DNA of 64,000 nucleotides from the NCBI RefSeq assembly GCF_004799515.1, contig NZ_SSMX01000014.1, positions 124,001 to 188,000 of the forward strand, in the 5' to 3' direction. The translations under genes and the position numbers were made by a program. Shown here one piece after another: positions 7,493-17,078 of the stretch (the stretch's first letter is position 1; each line of letters begins with the position of its first letter). The notes beneath the pieces were generated by a model. It saw nothing but the letters and a program-made list of their open reading frames with translations, ran no database searches and was not told the origin of the DNA. Source of the DNA: Phenylobacterium sp. (GTDB lineage Bacteria; Pseudomonadota; Alphaproteobacteria; Caulobacterales; Caulobacteraceae).

Positions 7493-8490
7493 GCCATCCA
7501 ACCGGGCGTCGGCAGGCCGTGTTCCTTCAGGAAGGCCGGGTTGTAGATTTTCGACTGGTAGCGCTGTCCGTAGTCGGCCAGCACGGTGACGATGGTCTTG
7601 CCGGGGCCGAGGTCCTTGGCCAGCCGGATCGCGCCGGCGACGTTCACGCCGGTCGAGCCGCCCATCACCAGGCCCTCATGCTCCACGAGGTCGAAGACGG
7701 CCTCCACCATCTCGGCGTCGGAGACCCGATAGGCCTTGTCGATGGTCAGGCCATCCAGGTTGGCGGTGACGCGCCCCTGGCCGATGCCCTCGCTGATCGA
7801 GCTGCCTTCGGCCTTCAGTTCGCCCGTCGTGTAGTAGCTGTAGAGCGCCGAGCCGTCGGGGTCGGCCATGCCGATGACCACGCCCGGGTTCCGTTCCCGC
7901 AGCGCCTGGGCGACGCCGGCCAGGGTGCCGCCGGAGCCGATGGCGCTGACGAACCCGTCGATCTTGCCGCCGGTCTGGGCCCAGATCTCCGGGCCGGTCG
8001 TCTCGGCGTGAGCCTGGCGGTTGGCGGTGTTGTCGAACTGCTGCGCCCAGACCGCGCCGGCCGGCTCGATCTCGTTAAGCTCTTGAGCCAAGCGGCCGGA
8101 AACCTTCACATAGTTCATCTCGTTGGCGTAGGGGACCGCGTCGACCTCGACCAGCTGGGCGCCATAGAGCCGAAGGGCGTCCTTCTTCTCCTGGCTCTGG
8201 GTGCGCGGGATGACGATGGTGCAGGAATAGCCCAGCGCCTTGGCCACCATGGCCAGGCCGATGCCGGTGTTGCCGGCGGTGCCCTCGACGATCCGCCCGC
8301 CGGGCCTGAGCGTCCCCCGGGCCTCGGCGTCGCGGACCATGAAGAGCGCCGCGCGGTCCTTGACCGACTGGCCGGGGTTGAGGAACTCGGCCTTGCCCCA
8401 GATCTCGCAGCCGGTGGCGGCGCTGGCGCGGTTGAGCCGGATCAGCGGGGTGTTGCCGATGGCCTCGAGGACGGACTTTGCGACGGTCAT
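7489..8490 (-). CDS. cysK: Cysteine synthase A (O-acetylserine sulfhydrylase)
   Basis: This 333-residue PLP enzyme starts with the GNTPLIRLN substrate loop, has the PLP lysine K44 in NPGQSVKDRAA, the asparagine loop VEGTAGNTGIG and the phosphate-binding GSGGTLAG. The reaction is O-acetylserine plus sulfide to cysteine. Length and motifs are intact. It is translationally coupled to sseA downstream (4-base overlap), linking cysteine formation with sulfur transfer from its transamination product. Confidence 0.93.
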   Translation of the reverse strand: MTVAKSVLEAIGNTPLIRLNRASAATGCEIWGKAEFLNPGQSVKDRAALFMVRDAEARGTLRPGGRIVEGTAGNTGIGLAMVAKALGYSCTIVIPRTQSQEKKDALRLYGAQLVEVDAVPYANEMNYVKVSGRLAQELNEIEPAGAVWAQQFDNTANRQAHAETTGPEIWAQTGGKIDGFVSAIGSGGTLAGVAQALRERNPGVVIGMADPDGSALYSYYTTGELKAEGSSISEGIGQGRVTANLDGLTIDKAYRVSDAEMVEAVFDLVEHEGLVMGGSTGVNVAGAIRLAKDLGPGKTIVTVLADYGQRYQSKIYNPAFLKEHGLPTPGWMA

Positions 8491-8535
8491 GGCCGCTACC
8501 TAAGCCGGGCGGCGCCGTTGCGGAAGAGGCGCGGC

Positions 8536-9804
8536 CTAAGCTTTCGCCAGCGACAGCTGCACCACGCTGGTCCGCTCGGTGCGGAAGCCCGCCTCGCAGT
8601 AGCTCAGGTAGAACTTCCAGAGCTTGCGGAAGCGCTCGTCGAAGCCCAGCGGACGGATGTCGTTCCAGGCCGCGTCGAAGGCCCGGTGCCACTCGGCCAG
8701 GGTGTCGGCGTAGTCGCGCCCGAAGCGCTCGATCCCGGTCCAGATCAGGCCGGCCTTGTCCGTCACCTTCTTCAGCCGCTCCTCCGAGGGCAGCATACCG
8801 CCCGGGAAGATGTATTTCTGGATGAAGTCGGCGCGGCTGCGATACTCCTCGAAGTACTGGTCCTTGATGGTGATGATCTGCAGGCCGGCGCGGCCGCCGG
8901 GGGCCAGCGAGTCCTGGATCTTGCCGAAGTAGGCAGGCCAGTAGCGCTCGCCCACCGCCTCGAACATCTCGATGGAGGCGACGCGGTCGAAGCGTCCGCC
9001 CACGTCGCGGTAGTCGACCATGCGGATGTCGGCGCGCTCGTTCAGGCCCTGCTCGAACATGCGCTGGCGGGCGAAGGCGTACTGCTCCTCGGAGATGGTG
9101 ATGGCGGTGACCTTGGCGCCCACTTCGCGCGCGGCGTACTCGGCGAAGCCGCCCCAGCCGCAGCCGATCTCCAGAACGCTCTGGCCCGCCTCCAGGCCCA
9201 TACCCTCAGCCAGCGTGCGGTACTTGGCGGTCTGGGCGTCGGCCAGTGGCTGGCCGGGGCGGTCGAACTTGGCCGACGAATAGGTCATCGTCGGGTCCAG
9301 CCAGCGCTCGTAGAAGCCGTTGCCCAGGTCGTAGTGGGCGTGGATGTTCTTCTTCGAGCCGCGCCTGCTGTTGGGCCGTAGCGCGTGGCGGATGCGGTTG
9401 ATCGTCCAGGTCACCGGATTGCCCATGGTGACGTGGTGCACCCGGTCCCAGTTGGCGGCGAAGACGTAGAGCAGGTCCGGCAGGTCGGGCGTATCGAACT
9501 CGCCGGCCATGTAGGCCTCGGCGAAACCGATGTCGCCGGCGGCCAGGGCGCGGCGGATGAAGCGGAAGTCGCGGATGACGAGGCGGGCGTCCGGCCCGGG
9601 CTCGGAGCCTGCGATGTGCAGCTCGCCGCCGGACGGCATGACGAAGGTCACCGAGCCGATCGCCCAGTTGCGGGCGATGAGCTGGACGGCGGCGCGGAAC
9701 ACGGGCGGCGCGCCTCTCAGCTCCGGCAGCCGGCCAAACGCGCGGCGGTCGGCGGCAAGCCCCGCTGGCGAAGGCCCGATTGGTTGTCCCTGCGCCATGC
9801 TCAT
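8536..9804 (-). CDS. cfa: Cyclopropane-fatty-acyl-phospholipid synthase
   Basis: A 422-residue SAM-dependent enzyme of the Cfa family. The N-terminal lipid-binding region includes DIGFAEAYMAGEFDTPDLP. The methyltransferase core has HYDLGNGFYERWLDPTMTYS, the SAM loop VLEIGCGWGGFAEYA and the MFEAVGERYW segment. It adds a methylene bridge to unsaturated acyl chains in membrane phospholipids. The second in-frame ATG (9804), behind GGGGGA, is preferred to the ATG at 9843. It diverges from kdsA across about 190 bases. Confidence 0.92.
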   Translation of the reverse strand: MSMAQGQPIGPSPAGLAADRRAFGRLPELRGAPPVFRAAVQLIARNWAIGSVTFVMPSGGELHIAGSEPGPDARLVIRDFRFIRRALAAGDIGFAEAYMAGEFDTPDLPDLLYVFAANWDRVHHVTMGNPVTWTINRIRHALRPNSRRGSKKNIHAHYDLGNGFYERWLDPTMTYSSAKFDRPGQPLADAQTAKYRTLAEGMGLEAGQSVLEIGCGWGGFAEYAAREVGAKVTAITISEEQYAFARQRMFEQGLNERADIRMVDYRDVGGRFDRVASIEMFEAVGERYWPAYFGKIQDSLAPGGRAGLQIITIKDQYFEEYRSRADFIQKYIFPGGMLPSEERLKKVTDKAGLIWTGIERFGRDYADTLAEWHRAFDAAWNDIRPLGFDERFRKLWKFYLSYCEAGFRTERTSVVQLSLAKA

Positions 9805-9992
9805 GATCGCATCCCCCGAACGCTCACTGTCCAAACATATCACCTATGGTTTCGCAGGCGAGAGCTGCGGGAAATGCTTTGGAGATACGCCGCCGCTCGT
9901 CCGCCGGACGCGGGAGGGCCGCGGATTCGAGGCTTGTGAAGCCCCGCGCGCCGCGCCACTTAGCCGGCGTCGTCGCAATGTCGGGGAAGCCC

Positions 9993-10847
9993 ATGGCCGT
10001 CTTGAAGCTGGATCGCTGGAACATCGCCATCGGCGACGGCCAACCACTGGTCGTGCTGGCGGGCCTCAATGTCCTGGAGGACGAGGGCCTGGCGCTGGAG
10101 ACGGCGCGCCACCTCAAGGACGTCTGCGCCGACCTCAGCCTGCCCTATGTGTTCAAGGCGAGCTTCGACAAGGCCAACCGCTCCTCGATCCACAGCTACC
10201 GCGGCCCCGGGCTGGAGGCCGGCCTGAAGGTCCTGGCGAAGGTGAAGGGCGAGTTCGACGTGCCGATCGTCACCGACCTGCACGAGATCGACCAGGCCGA
10301 GGCGGTCGCCGCCGTGGCCGACATAGTGCAGATTCCCGCCTTCCTGTGCCGCCAGACCGACCTGGTGATCGCCGCGGCCAGGGCGACGCTGGCGGCCGGC
10401 GGCCTGCTGCACGTCAAGAAGGGCCAGTTCCTGGCGCCCTGGGACTGCAAGAACATCCTCGACAAGATCCGCGAGGCGACCGGCCGCGACTTCACCATCC
10501 TCTGCGAGCGTGGCGTCTCCTTCGGCTACAATAACCTGGTGGTCGACATGCTGGGCATCCAGGAGATGAAAGAGCTCGGCGCGCCGGTGACCATCGACGC
10601 GACCCACGCCGTGCAGCTGCCCGGCGCCGATCCGCGCAGCAACTCAGCCTCCACCGGCGGCCGGCGGTTCGGGGTGCCGCTGTTGGCCAAGTCGGCGGTG
10701 GCCGCCGGCGCCGACGGCGTGTTCCTGGAGTTCCATCCTGAGCCGGACAAGGCGCTCTGCGACGGACCGAGCTGCCTGCCGCTGGACAGCGCCCGGGGGC
10801 TCCTGGCGACGCTGAAGGCGGTCCATGCCGCCGTGCAGCCCGCTTGA
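9993..10847 (+). CDS. kdsA: 3-Deoxy-8-phosphooctulonate synthase (Kdo-8-P synthase)
   Basis: The 284-residue TIM-barrel aldolase has KASFDKANRSS, the metal and substrate segments TDLHEIDQ and QIPAFLCRQTDL, HVKKGQFLAPWD, and a late FDG-like ADGVFLEFHPEPDKALCDGP. It condenses arabinose-5-phosphate with phosphoenolpyruvate, the first committed step to Kdo of lipid A/LPS. ATG 9993 has GGGGAAG at good spacing, whereas the earlier in-frame ATGs at 9978 and 9846 lack one. It leads an LPS gene cluster with hldE and hldD. Confidence 0.93.
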   Translation: MAVLKLDRWNIAIGDGQPLVVLAGLNVLEDEGLALETARHLKDVCADLSLPYVFKASFDKANRSSIHSYRGPGLEAGLKVLAKVKGEFDVPIVTDLHEIDQAEAVAAVADIVQIPAFLCRQTDLVIAAARATLAAGGLLHVKKGQFLAPWDCKNILDKIREATGRDFTILCERGVSFGYNNLVVDMLGIQEMKELGAPVTIDATHAVQLPGADPRSNSASTGGRRFGVPLLAKSAVAAGADGVFLEFHPEPDKALCDGPSCLPLDSARGLLATLKAVHAAVQPA

Positions 10848-10881
10848 CCCCGCCGCCAACGCGCCGCACACCCTGAACGCC

Positions 10882-12351
10882 ATGGATCTCTCCGCGCTGC
10901 AGCACCTTCTGGGCCTGGCGCCCGGCCGGCGTGTCGCCTGCGTCGGCGACCTGATGGTCGACCGCTTCGTGTATGGCGAGGTGACGCGCGTCTCGCCCGA
11001 AGCGCCCGTGCCCGTCCTGGCCCGTTCGCATGAGCTGATGATGCTGGGCGCCTCGGGCAATGTGGCCCGCAACGTGGCGGCCCTGGGCGGCGAGGTCTCG
11101 CTGGTGGGCGTGATCGGCGCTGACAGCGAGGGCAAGGAGGCGCTGCGCCTGGTGGGCGAAGAGACTGGCGTCGAGGGCTATCTGGTCACCGACCAAGAGC
11201 GACCGACCACGCTCAAGACCCGCTTCGTTTCCAGCGGCCAGCAGCTCCTTCGCGTCGACCTGGAGACCAGCCGCGCGGTCAGCGGCGAGGTCGAGCAGCG
11301 CCTGGTGCGCACCATCCGCGACGCGGCCAAGGACGCCGGCGCTATCCTGCTCTCCGACTACGGCAAGGGTGTCATCACCGACGCCGTCATCGCCGCCTGC
11401 CGCGAAGCCGCGGCGGAAAGCGGCGGCAAGCTGGTGGTGGATTCCAAGGCCCGCTCCTTCGCCCGCTACGGCGCGGTGGATATGATCAAGCCCAACGCCG
11501 CCGAACTGGCTCACGCCACCGACATGCCCACCGAGACGGATGAAGAGATCGAGGGCGCCTTGCTGGCCGCGCTCGGCCTCTGGGACGCCAAGGCGATCCT
11601 GGTCACCCGCGCTTCGAAGGGCATCTCGCTGGCGGTGCGCGGCGAGGATGTCCGGCATTTCCCGACCCTGGCGCGCGAGGTGTTCGACGCCTCCGGCGCC
11701 GGCGACACCACGATCGCGGCGCTCGGCTTGGCGCTGGCGGCCGACGTCCCCATCGAGGACGCCATCGCCTTCGCCCAGCTCGCCTCCGGCGTGGCCGTGG
11801 GCAAGGTCGGCACGGCGACAGTCTCGCCGGACGAGCTGGTGGAGGCCGCGCTCTCGGCCCACATGGCCCCGGCCGAGGCCAAGGTGGCGACCCAGCAGCG
11901 GATGGTCGACGAGGTCGCCCGCTGGCGCGCCAAGGGGCTGAAGGTGGGTTTCACCAACGGCTGCTTCGACATCCTGCACAAGGGGCACGTGGCCTACCTC
12001 GCCCAGGCGCGCGCCTGGTGCGACCGGCTGATCGTCGGCCTGAACTCCGACGAGAGCGTGCGGCGGCTGAAAGGCCCCGACCGCCCTGTGAATGACCTGG
12101 AATCCCGCGCCCTGGTGTTGGCGGGCCTGGGCTCGGTCGACCTGGTCGCGCCGTTCGAGGAGGATACGCCCCTGAAGCTGATCGAGGCGGCCCGGCCGGA
12201 CGTGCTGATCAAGGGCGCGGACTACGCCGAAAGCGAAGTGGTCGGCGGCGAGCAGGTGAAGAGCTGGGGCGGCGAGGTGAAGCTGGCGGCCATTGTCGAG
12301 GGCTATTCCACCACCGCGGCCATCGCCAAGCTGAAGGTGGGCTCGAGATGA
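10882..12351 (+). CDS. hldE: Bifunctional heptose-7-phosphate kinase / heptose-1-phosphate adenylyltransferase
   Basis: Residues 1 to about 318 form a ribokinase-like kinase (GDLMVDRFVYGEVTRVSPEAP; GASGNVARN; anion-hole DASGAGDT). Residues from about 340 form a nucleotidyltransferase domain with FTNGCFDILHKGH (HxGH). It makes ADP-D-glycero-beta-D-manno-heptose for the LPS inner core. The start at ATG 10882 gives the usual N-terminus. An in-frame ATG at 10825, inside the kdsA end and with a better GAAGGCGG site, would add 19 residues. The stop overlaps hldD as ATGA. Confidence 0.93.
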   Translation: MDLSALQHLLGLAPGRRVACVGDLMVDRFVYGEVTRVSPEAPVPVLARSHELMMLGASGNVARNVAALGGEVSLVGVIGADSEGKEALRLVGEETGVEGYLVTDQERPTTLKTRFVSSGQQLLRVDLETSRAVSGEVEQRLVRTIRDAAKDAGAILLSDYGKGVITDAVIAACREAAAESGGKLVVDSKARSFARYGAVDMIKPNAAELAHATDMPTETDEEIEGALLAALGLWDAKAILVTRASKGISLAVRGEDVRHFPTLAREVFDASGAGDTTIAALGLALAADVPIEDAIAFAQLASGVAVGKVGTATVSPDELVEAALSAHMAPAEAKVATQQRMVDEVARWRAKGLKVGFTNGCFDILHKGHVAYLAQARAWCDRLIVGLNSDESVRRLKGPDRPVNDLESRALVLAGLGSVDLVAPFEEDTPLKLIEAARPDVLIKGADYAESEVVGGEQVKSWGGEVKLAAIVEGYSTTAAIAKLKVGSR

Positions 12352-13349
12352 CCCGGCGCATCGCCTTCGTTACCGGCGGCGCGGGCTTCATCGGCTCGAA
12401 CATCACCGCCAAGCTGGCCGAGGACCGCGGCCTCGACGTGGTGGTCTGCGACCGCCTGCGCGAGGCCGAACTCGGCAAGTGGCGCAACATAGCCAAGCAC
12501 CCGATCGGCGACTTCGTGGCGCCCGAGGCGATGTTCGACTGGCTGGAGAAGCGCTGGCGCGACGTGGAGGTGGTGGTCCACATGGCCGCCGTCTCGTCCA
12601 CCACCGAGCCGGACGCCGACAAGATCGTCCATTCCAACTTCACGCTCAGCCGCGACCTCTTCCGATGGTGCGCTGACCGGCAGCGCCGGCTGATCTACGC
12701 CTCCTCGGCGGCGACCTATGGGGCGGGCGATCGTGGCTTTGACGACGACAACGGCTATGAGGCCCTGGCGGCTCTGCGGCCGCTCAACACCTACGGCTGG
12801 TCGAAGGCGCTGTTCGACCTCTTCGCCGTGCGTCAGGCGGCCCGGGACTACGCCCCGCCGCAGTGGGTCGGGCTGAAATTCTTCAACGTCTACGGCCCGA
12901 ACGAGGAGCACAAACGCTCCATGAAGTCGGTGGCCTCGCAAATCTGGCCGCACGTGCGCGATGGCCAGAGCGTGCAGCTGTTCAAGAGCTACCGCCAGGG
13001 CGTGCCGGACGGCGGCCAGAAGCGCGACTTCGTCTACGTCCGCGACGTGGCCGACATCACCGAATGGCTGGTCCAGGCGCCCGAGGTCAGCGGCGTCTTC
13101 AACCTGGGCTCCGGCGAGGCGCGCACCTTCGAGGACATGGCCCGCGCCGTGTTCGCCGCGGCCGGCAAGGACGCCCGGATCGACTACACGCCCATGCCGC
13201 CGGCGATCCGCGACAAGTACCAGTACTTCACCGAGGCGAAGATGGATCGGCTGAAGGCGGCCGGCTATGCCAAGCCCATGACCCCGCTGGAGGAGGGCAT
13301 CGGCGACTACGTCCGAAACTACCTCAGCCAGCCCGATCCCTACCGCTGA
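12348..13349 (+). CDS. hldD: ADP-L-glycero-D-manno-heptose 6-epimerase
   Basis: A 333-residue extended SDR with nucleotide-binding VTGGAGFIGSN at the N-terminus, the catalytic YGWSK (Tyr/Lys) and the HldD-specific KFFNVYGPNEEHK and KRDFVYVRDVAD motifs. It epimerises ADP-D,D-heptose to ADP-L,D-heptose. Its 4-base overlap with hldE places it in the same operon after kdsA. Confidence 0.94.
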   Translation: MTRRIAFVTGGAGFIGSNITAKLAEDRGLDVVVCDRLREAELGKWRNIAKHPIGDFVAPEAMFDWLEKRWRDVEVVVHMAAVSSTTEPDADKIVHSNFTLSRDLFRWCADRQRRLIYASSAATYGAGDRGFDDDNGYEALAALRPLNTYGWSKALFDLFAVRQAARDYAPPQWVGLKFFNVYGPNEEHKRSMKSVASQIWPHVRDGQSVQLFKSYRQGVPDGGQKRDFVYVRDVADITEWLVQAPEVSGVFNLGSGEARTFEDMARAVFAAAGKDARIDYTPMPPAIRDKYQYFTEAKMDRLKAAGYAKPMTPLEEGIGDYVRNYLSQPDPYR

Positions 13350-13351
13350 GC

Positions 13352-14455
13352 ATGAGCGAGGCCCGGCCACGGCCGCGGCGGTGGCTGCTGGGCAGCCTGG
13401 CGGTGCTGATCGCGCTCTTCGTCATGGCCTATGACATCTTCCGCGGCGACCTGATCCGCTGGTCGCTGGACCCGAAGACGCCCTACCAGACCTATCGGCC
13501 GCCGCCCGCGCCGGATTACGCCCAGAAGCAGGCTTGGTACCTGTTGCCGGACCATCCGCAGACCCCGGCCGCCGGCGACCCGCCCGTCGACGTCTTCTTC
13601 GTCGGGTCGACCACCTTCGAAGGCGGCAAGCAGTGGAACGACCGGATCGACGACCCGCGCGCCGAGCGGGTGTTCCGGCGGGTCATGGCGCCGAACTACG
13701 CCGGGCCCTTTTATCGGGTGGGCCGGATCTTCGCTCCGCGCTACCGGCAGGCGGGATTCTACAGCCTGATGACCCTGCGCGACGATGCCAAGGATGCGCG
13801 GCGCTTCGCCTATGGCGACGTGGCGGCGGCCTTTCGCGAGTGGCGCGACCATGACGGCGGGAACCGGCCGTTCCTTGTCGTCGGCGTGGAGCAGGGCGGC
13901 ACGCTGGCGGCGCGGCTGGTGGCGGAGGAGGTCGCGCCCAATCCGGCGCTGCGCGCGCGGCTGGCCGGCGCCTATCTGATCGAAACCGTGGTCCCGGCGA
14001 CCCGTCCGCCGCTGGAGCCCTGCATGCGCCGGGACGAAGCCGGCTGCATCGCCGCCTGGGCGAGCGTGCCGGCCATGGAGATCGACCGCGGCCGCATCCT
14101 GCTGGAGCGGGCGCTGGTCTGGGGCCAGGGCGGCGAGCTGGTGAACCTCGAAGGCCCGGCGCTCTGCTTCAACCCGATCCTGGGCGCCACGACCGAGGAG
14201 CCGGCGCCCGCGCGCATGCACGAGGGCGCGGCCAACGCCACCGGGCTGGAGTGGGGTCTGCGCCCGGCCTTCCTGACCCGCCAAGTCTCGGCAAAGTGCG
14301 AAGGCGGGGTGCTGAGGGTGTCTTCGCCCAAGTCGGCGTCCCTGAAGCCATCCGGCTCATGGATCGAGCAGCGTATGGCGCCGGACTTCAACCTCTTCTA
14401 CGCCGACCTGGAGGCGGACGCCCGCGCCCGGGTGGCGGCGTTGACGCGGCGTTGA
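13352..14455 (+). CDS. DUF3089-type membrane-anchored alpha/beta hydrolase-like protein
   Basis: The 367-residue protein has an N-terminal membrane anchor (about residues 11-27), then VDVFFVGSTTFEGGKQWN, NYAGPFYRVGRIFAPRYRQA and FLVVGVEQGGTLAARLV. The last is in the position of a nucleophile elbow, but the usual GHSQGG is here GVEQGG, so the catalytic serine appears to be replaced by glutamate. DUF3089 proteins are hydrolase-like, and activity here is doubtful. It starts 2 bases after the hldD stop and so probably belongs to the LPS operon. Confidence 0.75.
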   Translation: MSEARPRPRRWLLGSLAVLIALFVMAYDIFRGDLIRWSLDPKTPYQTYRPPPAPDYAQKQAWYLLPDHPQTPAAGDPPVDVFFVGSTTFEGGKQWNDRIDDPRAERVFRRVMAPNYAGPFYRVGRIFAPRYRQAGFYSLMTLRDDAKDARRFAYGDVAAAFREWRDHDGGNRPFLVVGVEQGGTLAARLVAEEVAPNPALRARLAGAYLIETVVPATRPPLEPCMRRDEAGCIAAWASVPAMEIDRGRILLERALVWGQGGELVNLEGPALCFNPILGATTEEPAPARMHEGAANATGLEWGLRPAFLTRQVSAKCEGGVLRVSSPKSASLKPSGSWIEQRMAPDFNLFYADLEADARARVAALTRR

Positions 14456-14521
14456 GCCTGGCGTCCTGCTGGCAGCGCCTGCCCGGAAGTTGATTTGAAC
14501 TCCCGAGCTTTGAGGCGGCGG

Positions 14522-14872
14522 CTAGCCGAAATCGAGCTCGGGCCGGACCTCGATCGAGCCGTGACGCGCCATCGGGATGCCGGTTGCGATACGCTTGGCT
14601 TCCTGCATGTCCGCCGCCTCGATGAAGATGAAGCCGCAGAGCACTTCCTTGGTCTCGGCGAACGGGCCGTCGCTGACCAGCACGCCGCCGCCCCGGACGC
14701 GGATGGTGCTGGCCGTGTCCACGCCCTGCAACGCCGAGGCGGCGAGGAAATGGCCACGGGCCTCAAGCTCACGGTCGTAGGCGAGGGAGTCGCGGTCGAG
14801 CGCGGCCTTCTCCTCAGCGCTGAGGCCGGAGAGCGCGCCGGGGACGGCGTAGACGAGGCAGACGTACTTCAT
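14522..14872 (-). CDS. YCII/DGPF-domain protein
   Basis: This 116-residue single-domain protein has the hallmark VSDGPFAETKE followed by GFIFIEA and a C-terminal IEVRPE. Family members adopt a ferredoxin-like fold. Many sit beside ECF sigma factors, but no sigma gene is adjacent here. A second paralogue is at 27635-28075. The biochemical role is unknown. Confidence 0.85.
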   Translation of the reverse strand: MKYVCLVYAVPGALSGLSAEEKAALDRDSLAYDRELEARGHFLAASALQGVDTASTIRVRGGGVLVSDGPFAETKEVLCGFIFIEAADMQEAKRIATGIPMARHGSIEVRPELDFG

Positions 14873-14939
14873 GAGCGTTGCTCCTTCGCTTGGGCTCGGC
14901 CCTAGGTCGAACGGGCGCGCCCCGATCCGACACTTGCCG

Positions 14940-17018
14940 TCAGCCGGCGTCGCGCAGGCCGAGGCCGGCCTTCCAGTCGAACAGTTCCTGCAGCACCTGC
15001 AGGGCCTTGCCCCGCTCGCTCTTCAGCTCCGGGTCGCGGGTGACGATCAGGCGGGCGTCATCGCCGGCGGCGGCGATCAGGTCGCGGTGCGGGCCCAGGA
15101 CGTCGGCGAAGACATAGTCGGGGAAGCCGGACTGCTTGAGGCCCAGCGCATCGCCGCCGCCGCGCAGCTCCAGGTCGGTCTCGGCGATCAGGAAGCCGTC
15201 GTCGGTGCGCCGCAGGATGTCGAGCCGCTTCTGGGCGGTCTCGGACAGCGGCGGGTCGTAGAGCAGGACGCAGGAGCTCTCGCGAACGCCCCGGCCCACC
15301 CGGCCGCGTAGCTGGTGCAGCTGGGCCAGGCCGAAGCGTTCGGCCTGTTCGATGACCATGATGGTGGCGTTGGGCACATTGACGCCCACCTCGACCACCG
15401 TGGTGGCCACCAGGACCGACAGCTTGCCGTCGGCGAATTCGGCCATCACCGCGTCCTTGGCGGCCGGGGGCATCTTGCCGTGGATCAGGCCGACGCTGGG
15501 GCCGAGGGTCTCGCGCAGCTCCGCTGCGCGGGTCTCGGCGGCCTTCAGGTCGATGAGCTCGGACTCGGAGACCAGGGGGCAGATCCAGAAGGCCTGGGCG
15601 CCGGCCTTCACCGCTTCCTGCAGGCGCGCCTCGACCTCGGCGATGCGGGTCATGGGCGCGGCGCGGGTGGCGACCGGCGTGCGGCCCGGCGGCTTCTCGT
15701 CGATACGGCTGACATCGAGATCGCCGTACATGGTGAGTTCCAGGGTGCGCGGGATCGGTGTCGCCGACATGGCCAGCAGGTGGACCGCCTGGCCCTTGGT
15801 CTGCAGCCGCTGGCGCTCGCTGACCCCGAAGCGGTGCTGCTCGTCGATCACGGCCAGCTCCAGCCGGTCGAAGACCACGTCGTCCTGGAAGAGGGCGTGG
15901 GTGCCGACCGCGACCTTGGCGGCGCCCGAGGCCAGCGCCCGCAGCTTCTCGGCGCGCGCCGCGCCCTTGTCCCGGCCGGTCAGCAGGATCACGCCTGTGC
16001 CATGGTCGGTCAGCGGGCCGGAGATGGTCTCGTAGTGCTGGCGAGCCAGGATCTCGGTCGGCGCCATCAGGGCGCTCTGGCCGCCGGCCGCGGCCACGTC
16101 GGCCATGGCGCACATGGCCACCACCGTCTTCCCGGAGCCGACGTCGCCCTGGATCAGCCGGCTCATCCGCTCCCCGGCGGAAAGATCGGCGCGGATTTCG
16201 CCCAGCGCGCGGGTCTGGGCGCCGGTGAAGGCGAAGGGCAGGTCGGCCTGGATGCGGGCCGCGATCTCGCTGGCGGCGATCCGGGCGGCGGGTTCGCGGC
16301 GCCGCGCGGCCTTGCGCTGGGCCATGGCCAGCTGCTGGGCCAGCAACTCGTCGTAGGCCAGGCGGCGCAGGTGAGGGGCGGTGGGCGACATGTCGGCCTC
16401 GCCCTGCGGATTGTGCAGGCGCTCCAGCGCCTCGCGCCAGGGCTGGAACCGCTCGCGGGCCAGCCAGGCGGGGTCCTGCCACTCCGGCAGCTCCGGCGCG
16501 CGCTCCAGGGCCTCGAGCGCGAAAGTGCGCACCCGCCGCGCCGGCAAGCCCTCGGTGGCCGGATAGATCGCCTCGAGCTGCGGGATCTCCTCGCGCTTGT
16601 CGGGGGCGACCATGTAGTCGGGGTGGACCATCTGGCGGCCGAAGCGGTCGTCCTCGACCTTGCCGGAGATGATCCGCTTCGCGCCCGGCGGGTGGCGCTT
16701 TTCCAGCTGGTCGGCGTAGCGGCCGAAGAACACCAGGGTCATGAAGCCGGTGGGATCGCTGACCCGCACTCGCCAGGGCTGGGCCTGGCTGCGCGGGCGC
16801 TGATACTCGTCGACCGTGACCTCGAAGGTCATCACCTGGCCGTCGAGGGCCGCGGAGAGGTCGGCGGGCGTGCGGCGGACCAGTGAATGCGGGCGCAGGA
16901 AGGCCACGTCGCGCACGATCGGCCCGGCCAGCTTCTCCAGCAACGGGGCCACACGCGGGCCCACGCCTTTCAGCGTGCCCACAGGCGCGAAAAGCGGGAA
17001 CAGAATCTCCGGCCGCAT
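14940..17018 (-). CDS. recG: ATP-dependent DNA helicase RecG
   Basis: The 692-residue protein has an N-terminal wedge/OB domain (TLKGVGPRVAPLLEKL at the start and VRVSDPTGFMTLVFFGR). The SF2 helicase core shows Walker A GDVGSGKT (K297), DEQHRFGV box II, SATPIPRTLELTMYGDLD box III and QLRGRVGRG box VI. RecG remodels stalled forks and Holliday junctions. ATG 17018 begins the conserved sequence, although the frame is open to 17051. It diverges from sdhE across 60 bases. Confidence 0.95.
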   Translation of the reverse strand: MRPEILFPLFAPVGTLKGVGPRVAPLLEKLAGPIVRDVAFLRPHSLVRRTPADLSAALDGQVMTFEVTVDEYQRPRSQAQPWRVRVSDPTGFMTLVFFGRYADQLEKRHPPGAKRIISGKVEDDRFGRQMVHPDYMVAPDKREEIPQLEAIYPATEGLPARRVRTFALEALERAPELPEWQDPAWLARERFQPWREALERLHNPQGEADMSPTAPHLRRLAYDELLAQQLAMAQRKAARRREPAARIAASEIAARIQADLPFAFTGAQTRALGEIRADLSAGERMSRLIQGDVGSGKTVVAMCAMADVAAAGGQSALMAPTEILARQHYETISGPLTDHGTGVILLTGRDKGAARAEKLRALASGAAKVAVGTHALFQDDVVFDRLELAVIDEQHRFGVSERQRLQTKGQAVHLLAMSATPIPRTLELTMYGDLDVSRIDEKPPGRTPVATRAAPMTRIAEVEARLQEAVKAGAQAFWICPLVSESELIDLKAAETRAAELRETLGPSVGLIHGKMPPAAKDAVMAEFADGKLSVLVATTVVEVGVNVPNATIMVIEQAERFGLAQLHQLRGRVGRGVRESSCVLLYDPPLSETAQKRLDILRRTDDGFLIAETDLELRGGGDALGLKQSGFPDYVFADVLGPHRDLIAAAGDDARLIVTRDPELKSERGKALQVLQELFDWKAGLGLRDAG

Positions 17019-17078
17019 GATTGCAGCATACTCGACTGGCGCTGACCCCACGCGCGCTCTATATCCGGCGCCTCTTCA

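Noticed and set aside
7519..9381. 620-codon plus-strand frame antisense to cysK and cfa
   Set aside because: Composition is that of a GC-rich antisense frame, and both minus-strand genes carry complete motif sets.
12863..13351. Upstream extension of the DUF3089 frame into hldD
   Set aside because: Shadow of hldD; the ATG at 13352 directly precedes the membrane anchor of the real protein.
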